Source: Leptodontidium sp. MPI-SDFR-AT-0119
Taxonomy: Eukaryota; Ascomycota; Leotiomycetes; Helotiales; Leptodontidiaceae
DNA: 64,000 nucleotides
Assembly (NCBI GenBank): GCA_020726505.1
Contig: JAHLEZ010000006.1
Location: forward strand, 2,976,001 to 3,040,000
Reading direction: 5' to 3'
The translations under genes and the position numbers were made by a program. Below, one piece after another: positions 1 to 10,234 of this stretch. The notes under the pieces are model-generated. The model was not told the DNA's origin. It did not search any database and was given only the letters and a program-made list of their open reading frames with translations. How positions within the stretch are numbered: the stretch's first letter is position 1; each line of letters opens with the position of its first letter.

Positions 1-459
1 ATAGTGTCTCTCTTATATATGTCCTTACAGGCTTTATACTACTCCTTAGCGTATTAGTAGAAGTATTAATTATAAGATTGTTAGTATCGGGAGAGTCAAG
101 TAAGGGGACGGAAGAAGAGGCAGACGACATATCGACGTCGTCTATAGCGGGTCGCTTTATTAGAGGAGGGACGACTTTTGGCTTAACTTAACGAGTTAAA
201 GGGAGAGGTCTAGCGAAGAGGGGGTTTCGACTTTGTCGTGTAAAGGTAGAGGTCAAGGAGGAGAATAAGAGTAATAGTAGCGAAGTAGATATTGACTTCG
301 CTATTAATAAGGGTTTTAATACTATTATTCGTTAAGTTATAAAGCTTAATATAGGCCTTTCTTATATTTGAGCTTCTAGGTCGTAACTATTTACAAGAGA
401 ATTAAGGGGCGAGGGATATTTACTATCTTCTTAGACGTAAAGAAAAGAGTTATAAATAA
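1..459 (-). mobile_element. Gypsy family A, second copy (A2): 5' leader and gag start, inverted and cut by window edge
   Basis: This stretch is the reverse complement of the segment that follows the left LTR of the large Gypsy A element (18453-18912), with many C/T and G/A differences. It therefore represents the leader and gag start of a second A copy on the minus strand that runs off the left edge. No intact reading frame survives. Its 5' LTR is at 460-706. Confidence 0.85.
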
Positions 460-706
460 TGTGACGCTTGCCTTAAAAAGACGGTAATTACGTGTAACTG
501 ACGCCTTATATATTAATATAAGACATATGACGATACTAAGTATTAACTTAGAATCTATAATTACAGAGGAAAGAAGGTAAGGAAAGAATAAGTCTATATA
601 TAAGAGGTTGTTATACCTAGTACTATAGTAATCTCGGTACGTCCCGATCGGGCAATACTAAGTGGAGCCGGTGGAAATGAGGCTCTGGGCAGCGACAGTC
701 GTCACA
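460..706 (-). repeat. 5' LTR of Gypsy A2 (inverted)
   Basis: Starts TGTGACGCTTGCC and ends GGCAGCGACAGTCGTCACA, the reverse complement of the A-family LTR at 17906-18452 (without its insertion) and 63598-63846. It is 247 bp long against 249 bp for the other two. It abuts Gypsy B sequence at 707, so A2 inserted into B2. The matching target duplication lies outside the window. Confidence 0.9.
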
Positions 707-2449
707 CCCTTAGCACTTATAGACGCTATAATCCCAGATCGCGACGCTAAGACACGTGACGAGTTAGAGCCAGATTTAGAGTCGAATACAGGAGTATTAA
801 TTAACCTGGAGACACTTACCGCGGAGGAGTTAGACCTTAACTCTATAGTAGTATATAATATCGCGGAATACGACGTTATTAATTAAGTACTCCTGGCTAA
901 TAAGTCGTCTCTTTCGCTAGAGCCTCTCTAATAAAAAGCTAAGGAGTAGTTACTAGATTACGAGCTAATAAACAATAAGCTACTTTTTTAAGGTCGCCTA
1001 AAAGTGCCCTTAAAACCGCTAGAGCTTCGCACGACACTTATACGCCACGTATACTCTTAATCTTCAATAGTATATACAGGGATTAGAAAGATAAAGGCGT
1101 TACTAAGTCGTAAATATTATTAGAACGGCCTCACTATAGACATAACTTAATACGTAGTAAACTGTAGTTACTCTTAATAGAAAGCCTGTAAGGATAAGAC
1201 CCCTGGCTTCTTATACCCCCTATTAATCCCTACTCGGCCGTATTAATACCTCACGATAGACTTTATAAAGCTACTACTAGACAAGCACGGCTATAACTTC
1301 GTTATAGTTATCGTCGACCGCCTATTTAAAAAGTTAGTCTTAATACTTTATAACAATATAATTATAGCGAAAAGTATAACTATCCTCTTCTTCGTTTATT
1401 AGACTTAACACTTTAGTATGCCGGACTTTATTATCTCGGACTAAGGGCCTTAGTTCGTCTCTTCCTTTTAGAAGGAGTATTGTCGTATCCTCGGGACTAA
1501 GGTAAAACTAACGACGGCGTATAACTTAAACGTTGACGGCTAAATAAAAGTAACGAACTAATATATTAAATAACGGCTCTGTCCCTTTTATTATTATTAC
1601 TAAGACAATTAGAGCGACCTCTTATTAATTATAAATATTACTTAATTAACGTTATTATATAAGTCTTTAGGCCGCCTGTCCCCTTTTTAGTTACTTAACG
1701 GCGTTAAGCCGAGGACTTCCTAGGACTTAGTTAACTTAAAGCCCCTAGCTACGGTAATAGAGAAACTTAATCGCGAGGAGGCTTTCTAAGTAATATTATA
1801 AATAAAGGAGGTCACAGAAGTCGTATAGTCGTCTCTTAAGGATTAATAAGAGAAAATGGAACGACTGGCGAATCGTGGGCGACGCGCTGTCGACTAGGAC
1901 GTTAGCGACTTAGTGTTAGTCGACACTCGGAACTAGAACGTTAACCGACTTTTAAGGAAGTTGTCTAATAAGTAGTACGGCCCTATTAAGGTAATCATTA
2001 GGGAAGGGGAGAGCTGGAGGGTTGAGCTACTAGAGGACTAGTTAATTCACCCTGTCTTTTACTTACACTCGCTCTGTAAGTACGTCGACAACCCCCTGCC
2101 GGGATAAGTTAGAGTTACGCCGGCACTTATTTAGTTGTTGCCTAAGTAAGATAAGTGGGAAATTAAAGGCATCCTTGGCTTTAAGGTTATACGAAATAAG
2201 TTATTTTATTATATTAAGTAACTAAGCGCCGACGAAGACTTAGAATAATACTTATACTTAGATACTATAACAGCTCCGTATATAATTAAGCGTTTTTACC
2301 TCGAGCACCCTAATATTAAAGGCCTACTAAGAGTTCTCCTAAAATAGCTAGAGGCTTATAACGCTAGTATCGACGACTATAACGACCTCGAGGACGATAT
2401 AGTTATAGTTATAATTACGCGGACGTAGTTTTTTAGGAGGGGGGGGTAA
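707..2449 (+). pseudogene. Gypsy family B, copy B2: C-terminal pol remnant (integrase, C-terminal region)
   Basis: The sequence matches the reverse complement of the integrase side of the complete Gypsy B element (53505-55250). Around 1175-1400 the translation still reads as a Ty3/Gypsy integrase: a KDKTPGFL motif, then LTIDFIKLL and the DRLFKKLV block after the first catalytic Asp. Stops are TAA/TAG at positions where the family has Gln or Trp. The 74-codon open stretch at 662-886 is only a piece of this remnant joined to the A2 LTR edge. A polypurine tract (ggaggggggg) at about 2436-2446 precedes the 3' LTR, which fixes the plus orientation. Confidence 0.85.
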
Positions 2450-2751
2450 TATTACGACTTACGATACGCCTTATATTTTAACCGACACTAACTTATAGTA
2501 TCGCTGGCTATGCGACGGCGCTAGGCCGAATAGGGAAGACTAAGTGGCGAGCCTGCGACATATTAACGTGAATGGCACTCGATTACGTTAGGCCTTATTA
2601 GGAGGGTCTTATATATATATATACTCAAGCCCTCCCTTACGGAGAGCTCTCCTTTCCTCCTTGTCTTTTCTTCTCGATTCTGAGCGTAGCCTTAGGCCCG
2701 AATATAAAGCTTAAGCCAACTCGCCGTATTAACCTTTGGTCAGCCGTAACA
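2450..2751 (+). repeat. 3' LTR of Gypsy B2
   Basis: Begins TATTACGACTTACGATACGC (TGTTACG with G to A) and ends CAGCCGTAACA, the reverse complement of the B LTRs at 53205-53504 and 59497-59796. It follows a polypurine tract. The next bases, TTACG (2752-2756), would be the right copy of the target duplication. The left copy is lost to the A2 insertion or off the window. Confidence 0.88.
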
Positions 2752-2913
2752 TTACGTAGTCGTCAAAGCTTTTAAAGAAGCTAATATTATATATAGAACT
2801 ATTAAAGAGCCCTTATAGCTCTTTTCTTAAGTAAGCAAACAATTTACTTTGTTTCTAATCACGTGTTCGACCACTGCGCTTCCTCACTTTTGATTAGCTC
2901 TCTTAATTTCACA
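2752..2913 (-). repeat. Partial LTR of family H, interrupted by Gypsy B2
   Basis: Reverse complement of the first half of the solo LTR at 17948-18240. The shared blocks include CTGCGCTTCCTC, AATCACGTGTTCG and TTTCACA at the end. The rest of this LTR is not visible on the other side because B2 and A2 separate it from the window edge. Confidence 0.75.
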
Positions 2914-3120
2914 GTATTAGTATCGAGAGAGCTAAGCGGAGGAATAGAGGAGGAGGCAAACGATATATTAGCGTCTTTGGTAAGAGATTATTTTACTAAA
3001 GGAGGAGGAACTTTTGGCTTGACTTAACGAGTTAAGGGGAAAGGTTTAACGAAAAGGAGTTATTAGTTTCTTTAGTTTTATAATAAAGGAGAGGAGGAAG
3101 GCGAGGCTTTTATTAATTTT
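2914..3120 (-). mobile_element. Gypsy A fragment (A3), inverted leader/gag scrap
   Basis: Matches A2 at about 63-270: both carry TTAGTATCG(A/G)GAGAG, then GAGGAGG / GAAGAAGAGG purine runs and the block CTTTTGGCTTgACTTAACGAG. The similarity fades after about 3070. It is a third, heavily decayed piece of family A, and the H LTR next to it probably inserted here. Confidence 0.7.
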
Positions 3121-4354
3121 GTAGGAGGTATCCTCTTAAATGCCGCATCCACGTCACCTTCAGCGACTGGCCCTATAGCGGTACGCTAAGTGGCCCCACA
3201 TTATAGGGCTTTAGCACTGAGAAAAAGAATATCTTTAGCAGAAATAACTATTAATACTGGCCGTCCACAACTCGGAAGACTACAATCTTTAGGCGCAAGT
3301 AACGTTAGATCAACCTTTGTAATAATAACCATTGCTTTGACCTCTACTATAGAAAATCATAAATTTATTGCGTTCACAGCTTAATTTTGAGTAGAAAACG
3401 AAATTTGGTGATGTTCGTTTAATTTAGGGCCTCGCTTACAGGCTCTACAGCGACGTTGAAAAGAAGTGATACTTAGTGTGAATGATGATTCTATTATAGA
3501 GGGGATTTTTAGGTTTATATAACTACTCTAGCTTATCACGTGCGTATTCGCTTAGACAGCCTAATTAGGCAAATGCAAGCTCAAGCGAGTCTTTACTAAA
3601 TACAGTTGCTTCCGGTAGTTTGAGACGTAGGATATTATAGTCGTGTAAAGCTAGGGATCTTTTGAAGTGTTATAACAAAGTAAAGCAGGATATTAAATAT
3701 TAGATGTCGAAAAGTAGTATATTTTTGTTATAATTAATGCGCGCGTTAGTCTCTTTATGAGATTATAAGTGTAAGAAGTCGTTTAGTGAGTTGTTTTTGT
3801 TAGTTTATATTATTTAATTTAATTCTGAAGGCTTACTAATATAGTCCCTCCTAGTAACTACGTGAAGTAATAGGAATCGTTAATTAAACTTAAGTCGGTT
3901 TACCTTTACGAGTTCAATTAATATAATCCCTCCTAGTAACTACGTTAAACTGTCGTAATAGTAAGTTAAAATACTACCCTCGTAGTATTCTCAATAACTC
4001 TCTCCTTTTATTATCTTTGACTAAATAACACGATTTAAGTATTTTGATTTATAAGCTAATTAGTATTAATTACACTTTATTACCTAAAACTCCAGTAATA
4101 AGTAACGACTATAATATAGTAGTTTGAGACTCGAGTACATAATATAAAGCTTTAGTTATATTCTATGTATTTGTTCAAGTTTAAAGAGCTACTGTAAGGT
4201 GTCGATGAGAGCTCTATATAAGAGACTCTCATCATAGGCTAGTCCCAAAGTAACTAGCGTCGAGTGCTCCTTTTTACTCCCTGCGTCTTGTAACCCCTGT
4301 TTTTGCCTGTCCTCCGTATTCACATAATTCCGTCGATTACGTGAATATCATTAT
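3121..4354. other. Unassigned AT-rich repeat-like DNA left of the gene island
   Basis: No gene or transposon domain was recognised. A 64-codon open stretch at 3190-3384 shows no family features. A direct repeat of about 26 bp occurs at 3841-3866 and 3923-3948 (82-bp spacing, core CCCTCCTAGTAACTACGT). There is a hairpin at about 4205-4234 (GATGAGAG...CTCTCATC). At 4318-4363 ATTCACATAAT occurs twice directly and once inverted (4336-4346), next to the point where the MFS pseudogene is cut off. Confidence 0.5.
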
Positions 4355-4530
4355 TCACATAATAACAATTCCAATCGTCAGTACTATCCAATGAATACTA
4401 GGCGCCGAAGTCCATGAGAACAGAAACAAGCCCGCTAGTGGCCCAAAGCATGCAAAGAGCGCAGGAATGAGGCGATGCTCTTGCGGTCGCATCCTATTCT
4501 TTTTAAGATCTGGAGAAACAATCCATCGTA

Positions 4531-5830
4531 CAATCAGGTCAGGTTGAAGAGCGACACACGTGATTTCTACCCCTCTTAATCACTTGCAAATATTTTCATT
4601 ATTTATTAATTAAATCAAACGTAAATAGGCTTAAATTAAAGCTCTAGTATTTAGTTGCTCCACCTTTGTTTTTAAGACAAGCTTCTTAACGCCGTGGTAT
4701 AGAATCACACAATTTCAAAAGGAATTTCCTATTAATCTCAGGCCAAATCTCTTGTAACGCTAATCTCATTTCCCGTGTTAATCTAACCCTGTGACGCCGT
4801 TTAGAGATTAAATCCTTAATATACTTTTAAAGATTCTCAATAGGATTGAGATTAGGCGATTGTGCCGGCCACGGCATATAGTAAACTCGTTTATTAGTAA
4901 GATATTTAGTAATAATCTTCGAAGTATGTCACGGCGCATTATCTTCTTGTATAACAACTTCGTTTCTATATTTCCTCCTTATACTTTCGTAAAACGGAAT
5001 GAAGTACTTTTGAAGTACCTATTTATATTGTCTTCTAGTTATTGTCTCTCCTTCCGGTAGTATGTATAACGGCCCCATCTCATCTTTACAAAAACAACTC
5101 TAAACACCGACTGCCGTTCTTCTACTCTTAAACGTAAGTCGTAGGTTCTTATTAGCGTATTCCTCTTCTCGACTAACGCCACGAGTCACCCAAAATGTCC
5201 TTAAATCTTCTCTAACTTCAAAAGTAACCTCATCACTCTAACAGACCTTCCGATTATCCCTTTTCCGAGCTTTTTCCCCCCGACAGTGTGCCCGACGTCT
5301 CTTCTTATACTCGTCCGTAAGGAAGGGCTTTTTGCGAGGCCGGCGCTTGGCTTTGCCGTGTAATTTGAGGATTGTTACGACTGTATAGTGGTTGAGCTTC
5401 TTGCCGGATTTGGACGGTGTTGATAGCGCTTTGAGGGTCATTCTTATATCGGTCGTTGTAGTGTGTACAAGGCTCCTTTCTCCTCGAGGAGAAATTTTCC
5501 TTATAGCCCCCCTTCCTGGCTTGTTCTGGAAATCAACAGATGGTGTGTGGGTCTCCCTATTAAGGAAAGTAGCAATTGTGGAGCGAGGGTATCTAGTTTT
5601 AGTGTGTATCTGACTCGCGTTGTACCCTTCTTCATGGAGGGTCCAAATTCGACATTTTTGAATCGGAGTAAGCTCCTTGCGATTAGTCTTAGGTGTGCGT
5701 GCCATGATTCCAAATTTGAAGAGATTATATTAAAAGGTTGTGAAGTTATTTACAAAAGTGTGTGTGTGGGAAAGTCGTGGGGTTGCCCCGCACTCGCTTA
5801 AAAGTGTCGCTCTTCAACCTGACCTGATTG
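4531..5830 (-). mobile_element. Tc1/mariner transposon inserted in the MFS gene
   Basis: A 1300-bp element with perfect 27-bp terminal inverted repeats (4531-4557 and 5804-5830, outer bases CAATCAGGTCAGG), flanked by TA on both sides (4529-4530, 5831-5832). It carries one transposase gene on the minus strand. Removing the element plus one TA restores the reading frame of the MFS gene around it, which proves the insertion point. Confidence 0.95.
4680..5705 (-). pseudogene. Tc1/mariner transposase (DD34E), inactivated by Trp-to-stop changes
   Basis: Starts at ATG 5703-5705 and reads a helix-turn-helix DNA-binding N-terminus (MARTPKTNRKELTPIQKCRI, then YPRSTIATFLNRE) for 155 residues to TAG at 5238-5240. 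That stop replaces the Trp of the WSDE motif carrying the first catalytic Asp. Translation continues in the same frame with SDEVTFEVREDL, KDEMGPLYILPEGE, EDNAP-HTS (second Asp) and SPNLNPIENL (Glu), with 34 residues between Asp and Glu (DD34E). Further stops occur at Trp positions in V-SCF, P-HTS and ENL-K. All are TGG to TAG, TGA or TAA, and no frameshift is needed. This points to RIP-type mutation rather than simple age. The copy cannot make functional transposase. Confidence 0.92.
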
Positions 5831-6790
5831 TACATACATAGTGTATATAGCCAAAGCGAATATAGCTCCAACTATGACACATGTAAAAGCAATACCAAGC
5901 TCACCAATATTAAATCCATAGTATGTCATGTAAACGATCGGAAAGGCTTCGAAGAACGAGTAGTAGATACCATATACGAGCGACGTATATATATTAACAA
6001 AGAATATGGCAAGATCTTTGACTATGATCTCGATGGGCTTAATCATACTATTAACGAAGAATAGAACCGGCTTGATATTTTTCTAGTCAATCTCGCTTTA
6101 GCTAAGGAGGCGCCCGTCCCCTGTGAGCTTCCGGAGGCGGCGTGCACGGTGGAGGAGGATGGTTGGTGTTGAAGTTTCAGGCAGACAGAGGAGCATTAGA
6201 ACCAAGACAGGACCAGACATCCACACAATTTCCCAAAGTAACCACCGCCAACTTTTAGCCATGATGGCAAATCCAAAAAGTAGAGGTCCAAGTGCAGGAC
6301 CGCAATACGCCGCCGTGGTCCAAAGTGCTATGCCATAGGGAAGTTTGAAAAGGTTAAACATATCCCCTAAAGTGGTAGCTCTATTGGCCAGACATGGGCT
6401 TCCGAGAAACCCCTAAAGAAATCGCAGTACTAAGAGCCCACCAAAATTTCTGACAATAGATGTCGGGATTAAGATCAGTAAGAAGAGGTTAAAAGTAACG
6501 GCGTACACGGGGTTTTTGCCGACTAATTGGAATTTCACTCAAGGGAGCCCAGAGCAAGGGTCCAAGGCTAGTACATAAAGAGACAAAGGAAGAGACGAAT
6601 TCTCAGTACTGACCCCAAATTACTCTTGGACACTCTTTTGACTGGTTATATAGATTGCCGATCCGCAATACACCACGAAAGTATAAAGGCAGATTATTGT
6701 ACATACAAAGTTTTGTCTGCCATTAGACCAATTTTGTGGATTGGCCGGATCTTTAGGGGCGTACCAGTCCACGAGGATATGGCCGTCAGC

Positions 6791-6833
6791 TGTCAAATTT
6801 GGGTAAGGCCTTGAATTATCTATTAACGCAACT
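6791..6833 (-). other. Apparent intron of the MFS pseudogene
   Basis: Donor GTAAGTT at 6833 downwards and acceptor TTTGACAG at about 6791 bracket a 43-bp intron candidate between the N-terminal exon (ends LDSDK) and the exon starting DGHILVDWY. The two exons do not join in phase, so either a 1-nt indel or a different splice site exists. Confidence 0.5.
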
Positions 6834-7075
6834 TACTTGTCGCTGTCGAGAGCTTGGATATATGCTTCAGGCAATACGAAGTCCGCGCGCTCTTCAGGGT
6901 ATTGAAGCAATCTATTATTTGACAAAAAACGTGCCAACTGCCCGATTGGCGAATCTCGTGAGGTTTCTTCCATTTTAAGTATGGGAACAAAGGATAACGG
7001 AGGTAGCGAGCGGATTTTGACGACCTGAATACTAAGTAATACACGTATACAATGAAAGATGCCAAAGCGCTGCAT

Positions 7076-7799
7076 TCATATACTTCGTCTCATTTCAATT
7101 ATGGATTTATTAAGTTAGTTCCTTTACAATACAGAGACATTTGGACATCTAGACTAGAAGGTGACATGATTGATGACAGCTGGTAAACCTAATACATTAT
7201 TTCTTGTCTGTCATCGTTCGGCCACAGAAGATGACCAGACCAATGAATACACAGTGTCTAGGTAATAGCTAATTAATGAGCAAACTCCTTGAACCGGCTC
7301 TTTTGGCTGCAATTTGACTTGGCTGGGACTTGCACGGGATCTTATTGAGCATGTTTTTGATACTTGTAGAGCTGAGGATTTGTTATCTCCGGCCACAGCT
7401 TGATTGCTTTCATCACCGTCCGAGTCGCAGTAGTAGGATTCCCAGACGAGTGAAAACCAGCCCACAAGATTGCTTCCACAGTAGCATTCACTGTCGTCGT
7501 AGCTACCACCAGTCTCATATCTACTTCTAAGTTTCTTTTGTGGTGTTCCGCCAATGCACCTTTCCCTAATATCCCGCTGTCCTCTCTTTGAAGCCGCTTC
7601 TCGTCCGTATCTACTGCTCTATTTGAGTTTTGAAGCCATTCATCAATTCCTTCATACCGGCCACTCCATATCTGAGCCCGAGCCGGTATACCAGTTGGTG
7701 GCCTCAAGCAACGCATGAAAAACTACCGCCCTTGAAAATGCTCTAAGTGTGTTTGATTATCGTTGGCTTCAACAACGTTGTATTAACTAAAACTCTATG
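7076..7799. other. Spacer between MFS pseudogene and receptor gene; only a doubtful small ORF
   Basis: Of normal base composition. The minus strand is open from ATG 7716 to 7342 (124 codons, starting MRCLRPPTGIPARAQ), and another 84-codon frame overlaps it. I recognise no domain, signal peptide or membrane segment, and GC-rich fungal spacer can stay open by chance. It probably contains the 3' flank of the receptor gene and the 5' flank of the MFS pseudogene. Confidence 0.4.
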
Positions 7800-9387
7800 T
7801 CACAATACTCTTTGTACTCCTGGAACTTTCTCAACCTCCTCTGCCTCTCGCACCCGCACCAAGCTCGCCTCGTCTTCATCTCCATATTGTACCACAAACA
7901 TCTTGTGAAGCTCGATCCCGGTATGCTCCGGTTGACTTGGAGGCTTCCCGGTCTCGACCAACGTCTTCGACCGGCTCCTCAATACCCCCGATCTATTTCC
8001 GTACTCTTCTCCGTAGTTCTGGTAACCGCTCGTGTTGTGGGATGAGCCACCTAGGACCGGGAACAGTCGCACTAGGACAAGGCGAAGAGATGGCATACAT
8101 GTGCAGATAATGCCAATATTAATCTCGACAGTAGACCATATGGAAACGTCAATTTGGTCAAAGGTGGGATTTGTGGAACTGCCAAGGTTGACAAGAAATT
8201 GGAGCCGGACGATGCTAACAACTGTGATGCTGAGGCGAAATTAGACATGAGCTTATTAGGATGTTAGAATGCAAGATATACTCACAACGTGCCAACGAAA
8301 AACATTATGGCCACACTAATCTTCTTCTTCCAATGTAGTTTAAGCCTGCGAATTTGCAATAGAGGGATACCAAGCATCCACACGTCCAATGCAATGCTGA
8401 TAGATGCATTCGCCCAGCCGATAGCGTTAATGTTGAGACTGTATTGAATGCGTTAGCTAAGGCCTCATCCATATGCACCTCGAGTGTATTGGTGACCCCA
8501 GGTCGAAACTTACCATGCTCCCTCATGTTCGCCATCCCAGCCTGTCCAGAAATAGCTGATTGGGTGGCACTGGAAAGCCGCGAGAAACACAAATGCGATA
8601 CCATACATGGAGTCGAAGATCATTGTTGCCCACAACAACTTTCGAGCCTTGCCAGGGAAGATCCTCAGATAAAAGAACAACAGCGTCAACTTTAATAGCG
8701 CAACCTGGGCAAAATAGAGCACCTCCAGAACATAGAAGAAGTAACCGAAACGGGTAATCATATCGAATGGCAACGTCCAGATATCTTTACCTTCTCCATG
8801 TCCAGCTGTGCCCACGACATTCATGCAAGAGGACGGTATCCCGCAAAGGAGCGTGATCAAAATGCACCAGTCGTCTGGGTAGAACTCCATTTTCATGATG
8901 GTCTTCGAAGCGATGCGGAAAATGACAACGATACCGGAGATAACGCCGAGGACGATGGTGACATTGATGAACACTTGGGTTTTGTCGCGCACAGGGACGC
9001 CGCAGGCTGTGTTGGTGGCATTTTTGGTGACTGCATCAGAAGTCAGAGTTTGTATACTGTGGTTGAGCTGAGCTTAGCAGCCTTACATAGGGCTTCCTTG
9101 ATTGTGCAAGAAGCAGCAATACAAGCCGATGACTGTTCCTGAATAGACGTGGCCGTGCAGGTGCATCTTGAGTCGTTCGCATGGCAGCTAGAATTCGATA
9201 TAGCTGCTGCAAGGCAATTTTGCTACCTACAAGTCAATAATCTAAGCTCGAAAGCGGGGCTCCGGGGAAATGTCCATACTGCACATTCCGGCAATGCGGA
9301 CAGGTCTCCACTGGAGGTTGAATTTCTGGCCAGTGTGCATGGAAGAATAACCAACAGGGCCAGTAGGACACGTGATTGGAATCTCAT
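7800..9387 (-). CDS. CFEM-domain seven-TM receptor, PTH11-like (five exons)
   Basis: Predicted 447-residue surface protein. Exons: 9387-9280, 9222-9087, 9030-8514, 8438-8286 and 8229-7800, with four GT-AG introns of 57, 56, 75 and 56 bp that all join in phase. Residues 1-20 ([20 protein letters not shown]) are a signal peptide. A CFEM domain follows with eight cysteines at 35, 39, 49, 56, 58, 70, 75 and 91, and Asp53 at the position linked to haem binding in CFEM proteins. From residue 100 come seven hydrophobic helices of the fungal rhodopsin-like (SAT4/PTH11) family, with hallmarks [38 protein letters not shown] and [16 protein letters not shown] polar tail of about 100 residues ends at TGA 7800-7802. 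In Magnaporthe, Pth11 senses surface cues upstream of cAMP signalling, and many paralogues have unknown ligands. There are no in-frame stops, unlike the neighbouring MFS gene. It is divergent from the oxidoreductase at 10235. Function beyond the family is not inferable. Confidence 0.93.
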
Positions 9388-10234
9388 TTTTCTTTGCTAC
9401 ACAGCCCTCGCTCGACGGCCACGCAATAAGTCGACCGAAATTAATATACACAATGGATGGATGGTTGGTGCAATCGCAAGACGACCTTCTGTACTAAGTA
9501 TTCCAACTCTTCATTCATGTTTCGGCTGTTGGTTGGGTACGAAAGGTACAACGATTAGGCTAAAACCAACCCCTTTGTCTCAAACCCGCCCCGCACGGCC
9601 CATACCAATCAATGCCTTTTTTCTCCTCGAACTGGCAGCATTCGAGGAATAAATTGATTGGTGCTGGCCTCTCCCACGCTGTCTCACTTGCGTTACGAGT
9701 CATGACAGTGCCACCCCTTAAATTGAGGCTTGGGTTTAGCGTGGAACCACCCAGAAAAGCTTAATCTCAATTTAAGGGGAAGCGGGGGCGGGGGATGATA
9801 CTGTGGAAGCATAGAACCCCCCAATGACGCCACCAGCGAATTAATTATCAATAGTACAAATACATACCACCACGCACATGCTGTGCACATGGAGTGAACA
9901 ACGGTCGAGCCCCAGCTTTCTGACTGTACTGTATTTTTGTTACCAACCAGCTCTGGTCGTCCTTACTCTAATTAGCTGAGAAGCTAGAGCCTACCAACCC
10001 TAGCGTTCAATCTCCGAGATCCATCATGGAAGTATACACTCATCTCCGGCGAATACGAAGTATGACTGAGGAATAGTCAAGACTCCGCAATATGCTACTT
10101 ACTATATCACCTGCGCCACCAGAAGATATCGCTGACCTTTTGGCCGCTTGTACATCACCGCCATCTTCGCCTTCGCCTTCGCCTTCGTCTTACTCAGAGA
10201 GATCTGGCTGAAAAGTCTCTCTCGCGCAACCAAA
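9388..10234. promoter_or_regulatory. Divergent promoter region between receptor and oxidoreductase genes
   Basis: An 847-bp spacer between two divergent start codons, so it must contain both promoters. A perfect 14-bp inverted repeat (CCCCTTAAATTGAG, 9714-9727; its complement 9766-9779) encloses 38 bp that can partly pair as well. A G-rich tract (about 9776-9796) follows directly. A CT/TTCGCC-rich stretch lies at 10150-10195, just upstream of the oxidoreductase ATG, as is common for fungal leaders. No convincing TATA box was identified. Confidence 0.6.

Larger units (their letters stand above)
4355..6973 (-). pseudogene. MFS transporter pseudogene (DHA1 type), split by a Tc1/mariner element and truncated
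   Basis: Minus-strand remains of a fungal drug:H+ antiporter-1 type major facilitator. It starts at 6973 with MEETSRDSPIGQLARF, the N-terminus typical of the family. After an apparent intron (donor GTAAGT at 6833, acceptor near 6790) come HILVDWYAPKDPANPQNWS and several hydrophobic helices, including KLPYGIALWTTAAYCGPALG (about 6300-6350). A long helix pair at 5830-6000 is interrupted at a TA by the transposon 4531-5830. Coding resumes in frame with RWIVSPDLKKNRMRPQEHRL and a further helix, then ends abruptly at TGA 4355-4357, so the last membrane segments are missing. Stops at 6620-6622, 6413-6415, 6098-6100 and 6083-6085 sit where Gln codons (CAA/CAG) are expected. The frame also shifts near 6540-6570, and the first splice junction is out of phase. 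Dead gene; substrate unknown. Confidence 0.88.

Noticed and set aside
662..886. 74-codon open reading frame at the left edge
   Set aside because: It fuses the edge of the A2 LTR to Gypsy B pol sequence homologous to 55060-55260, so it is a transposon remnant and not a gene.
3190..3384. 64-codon frame beginning MAPHYRALALRK
   Set aside because: No domain, no start context and no neighbours. It lies in repeat-like DNA and is short enough to be chance.
9149..9652. 167-codon plus-strand frame
   Set aside because: Lies over exons 1-2 of the receptor gene on the minus strand, where CFEM cysteines, signal peptide and splice sites are explicit.
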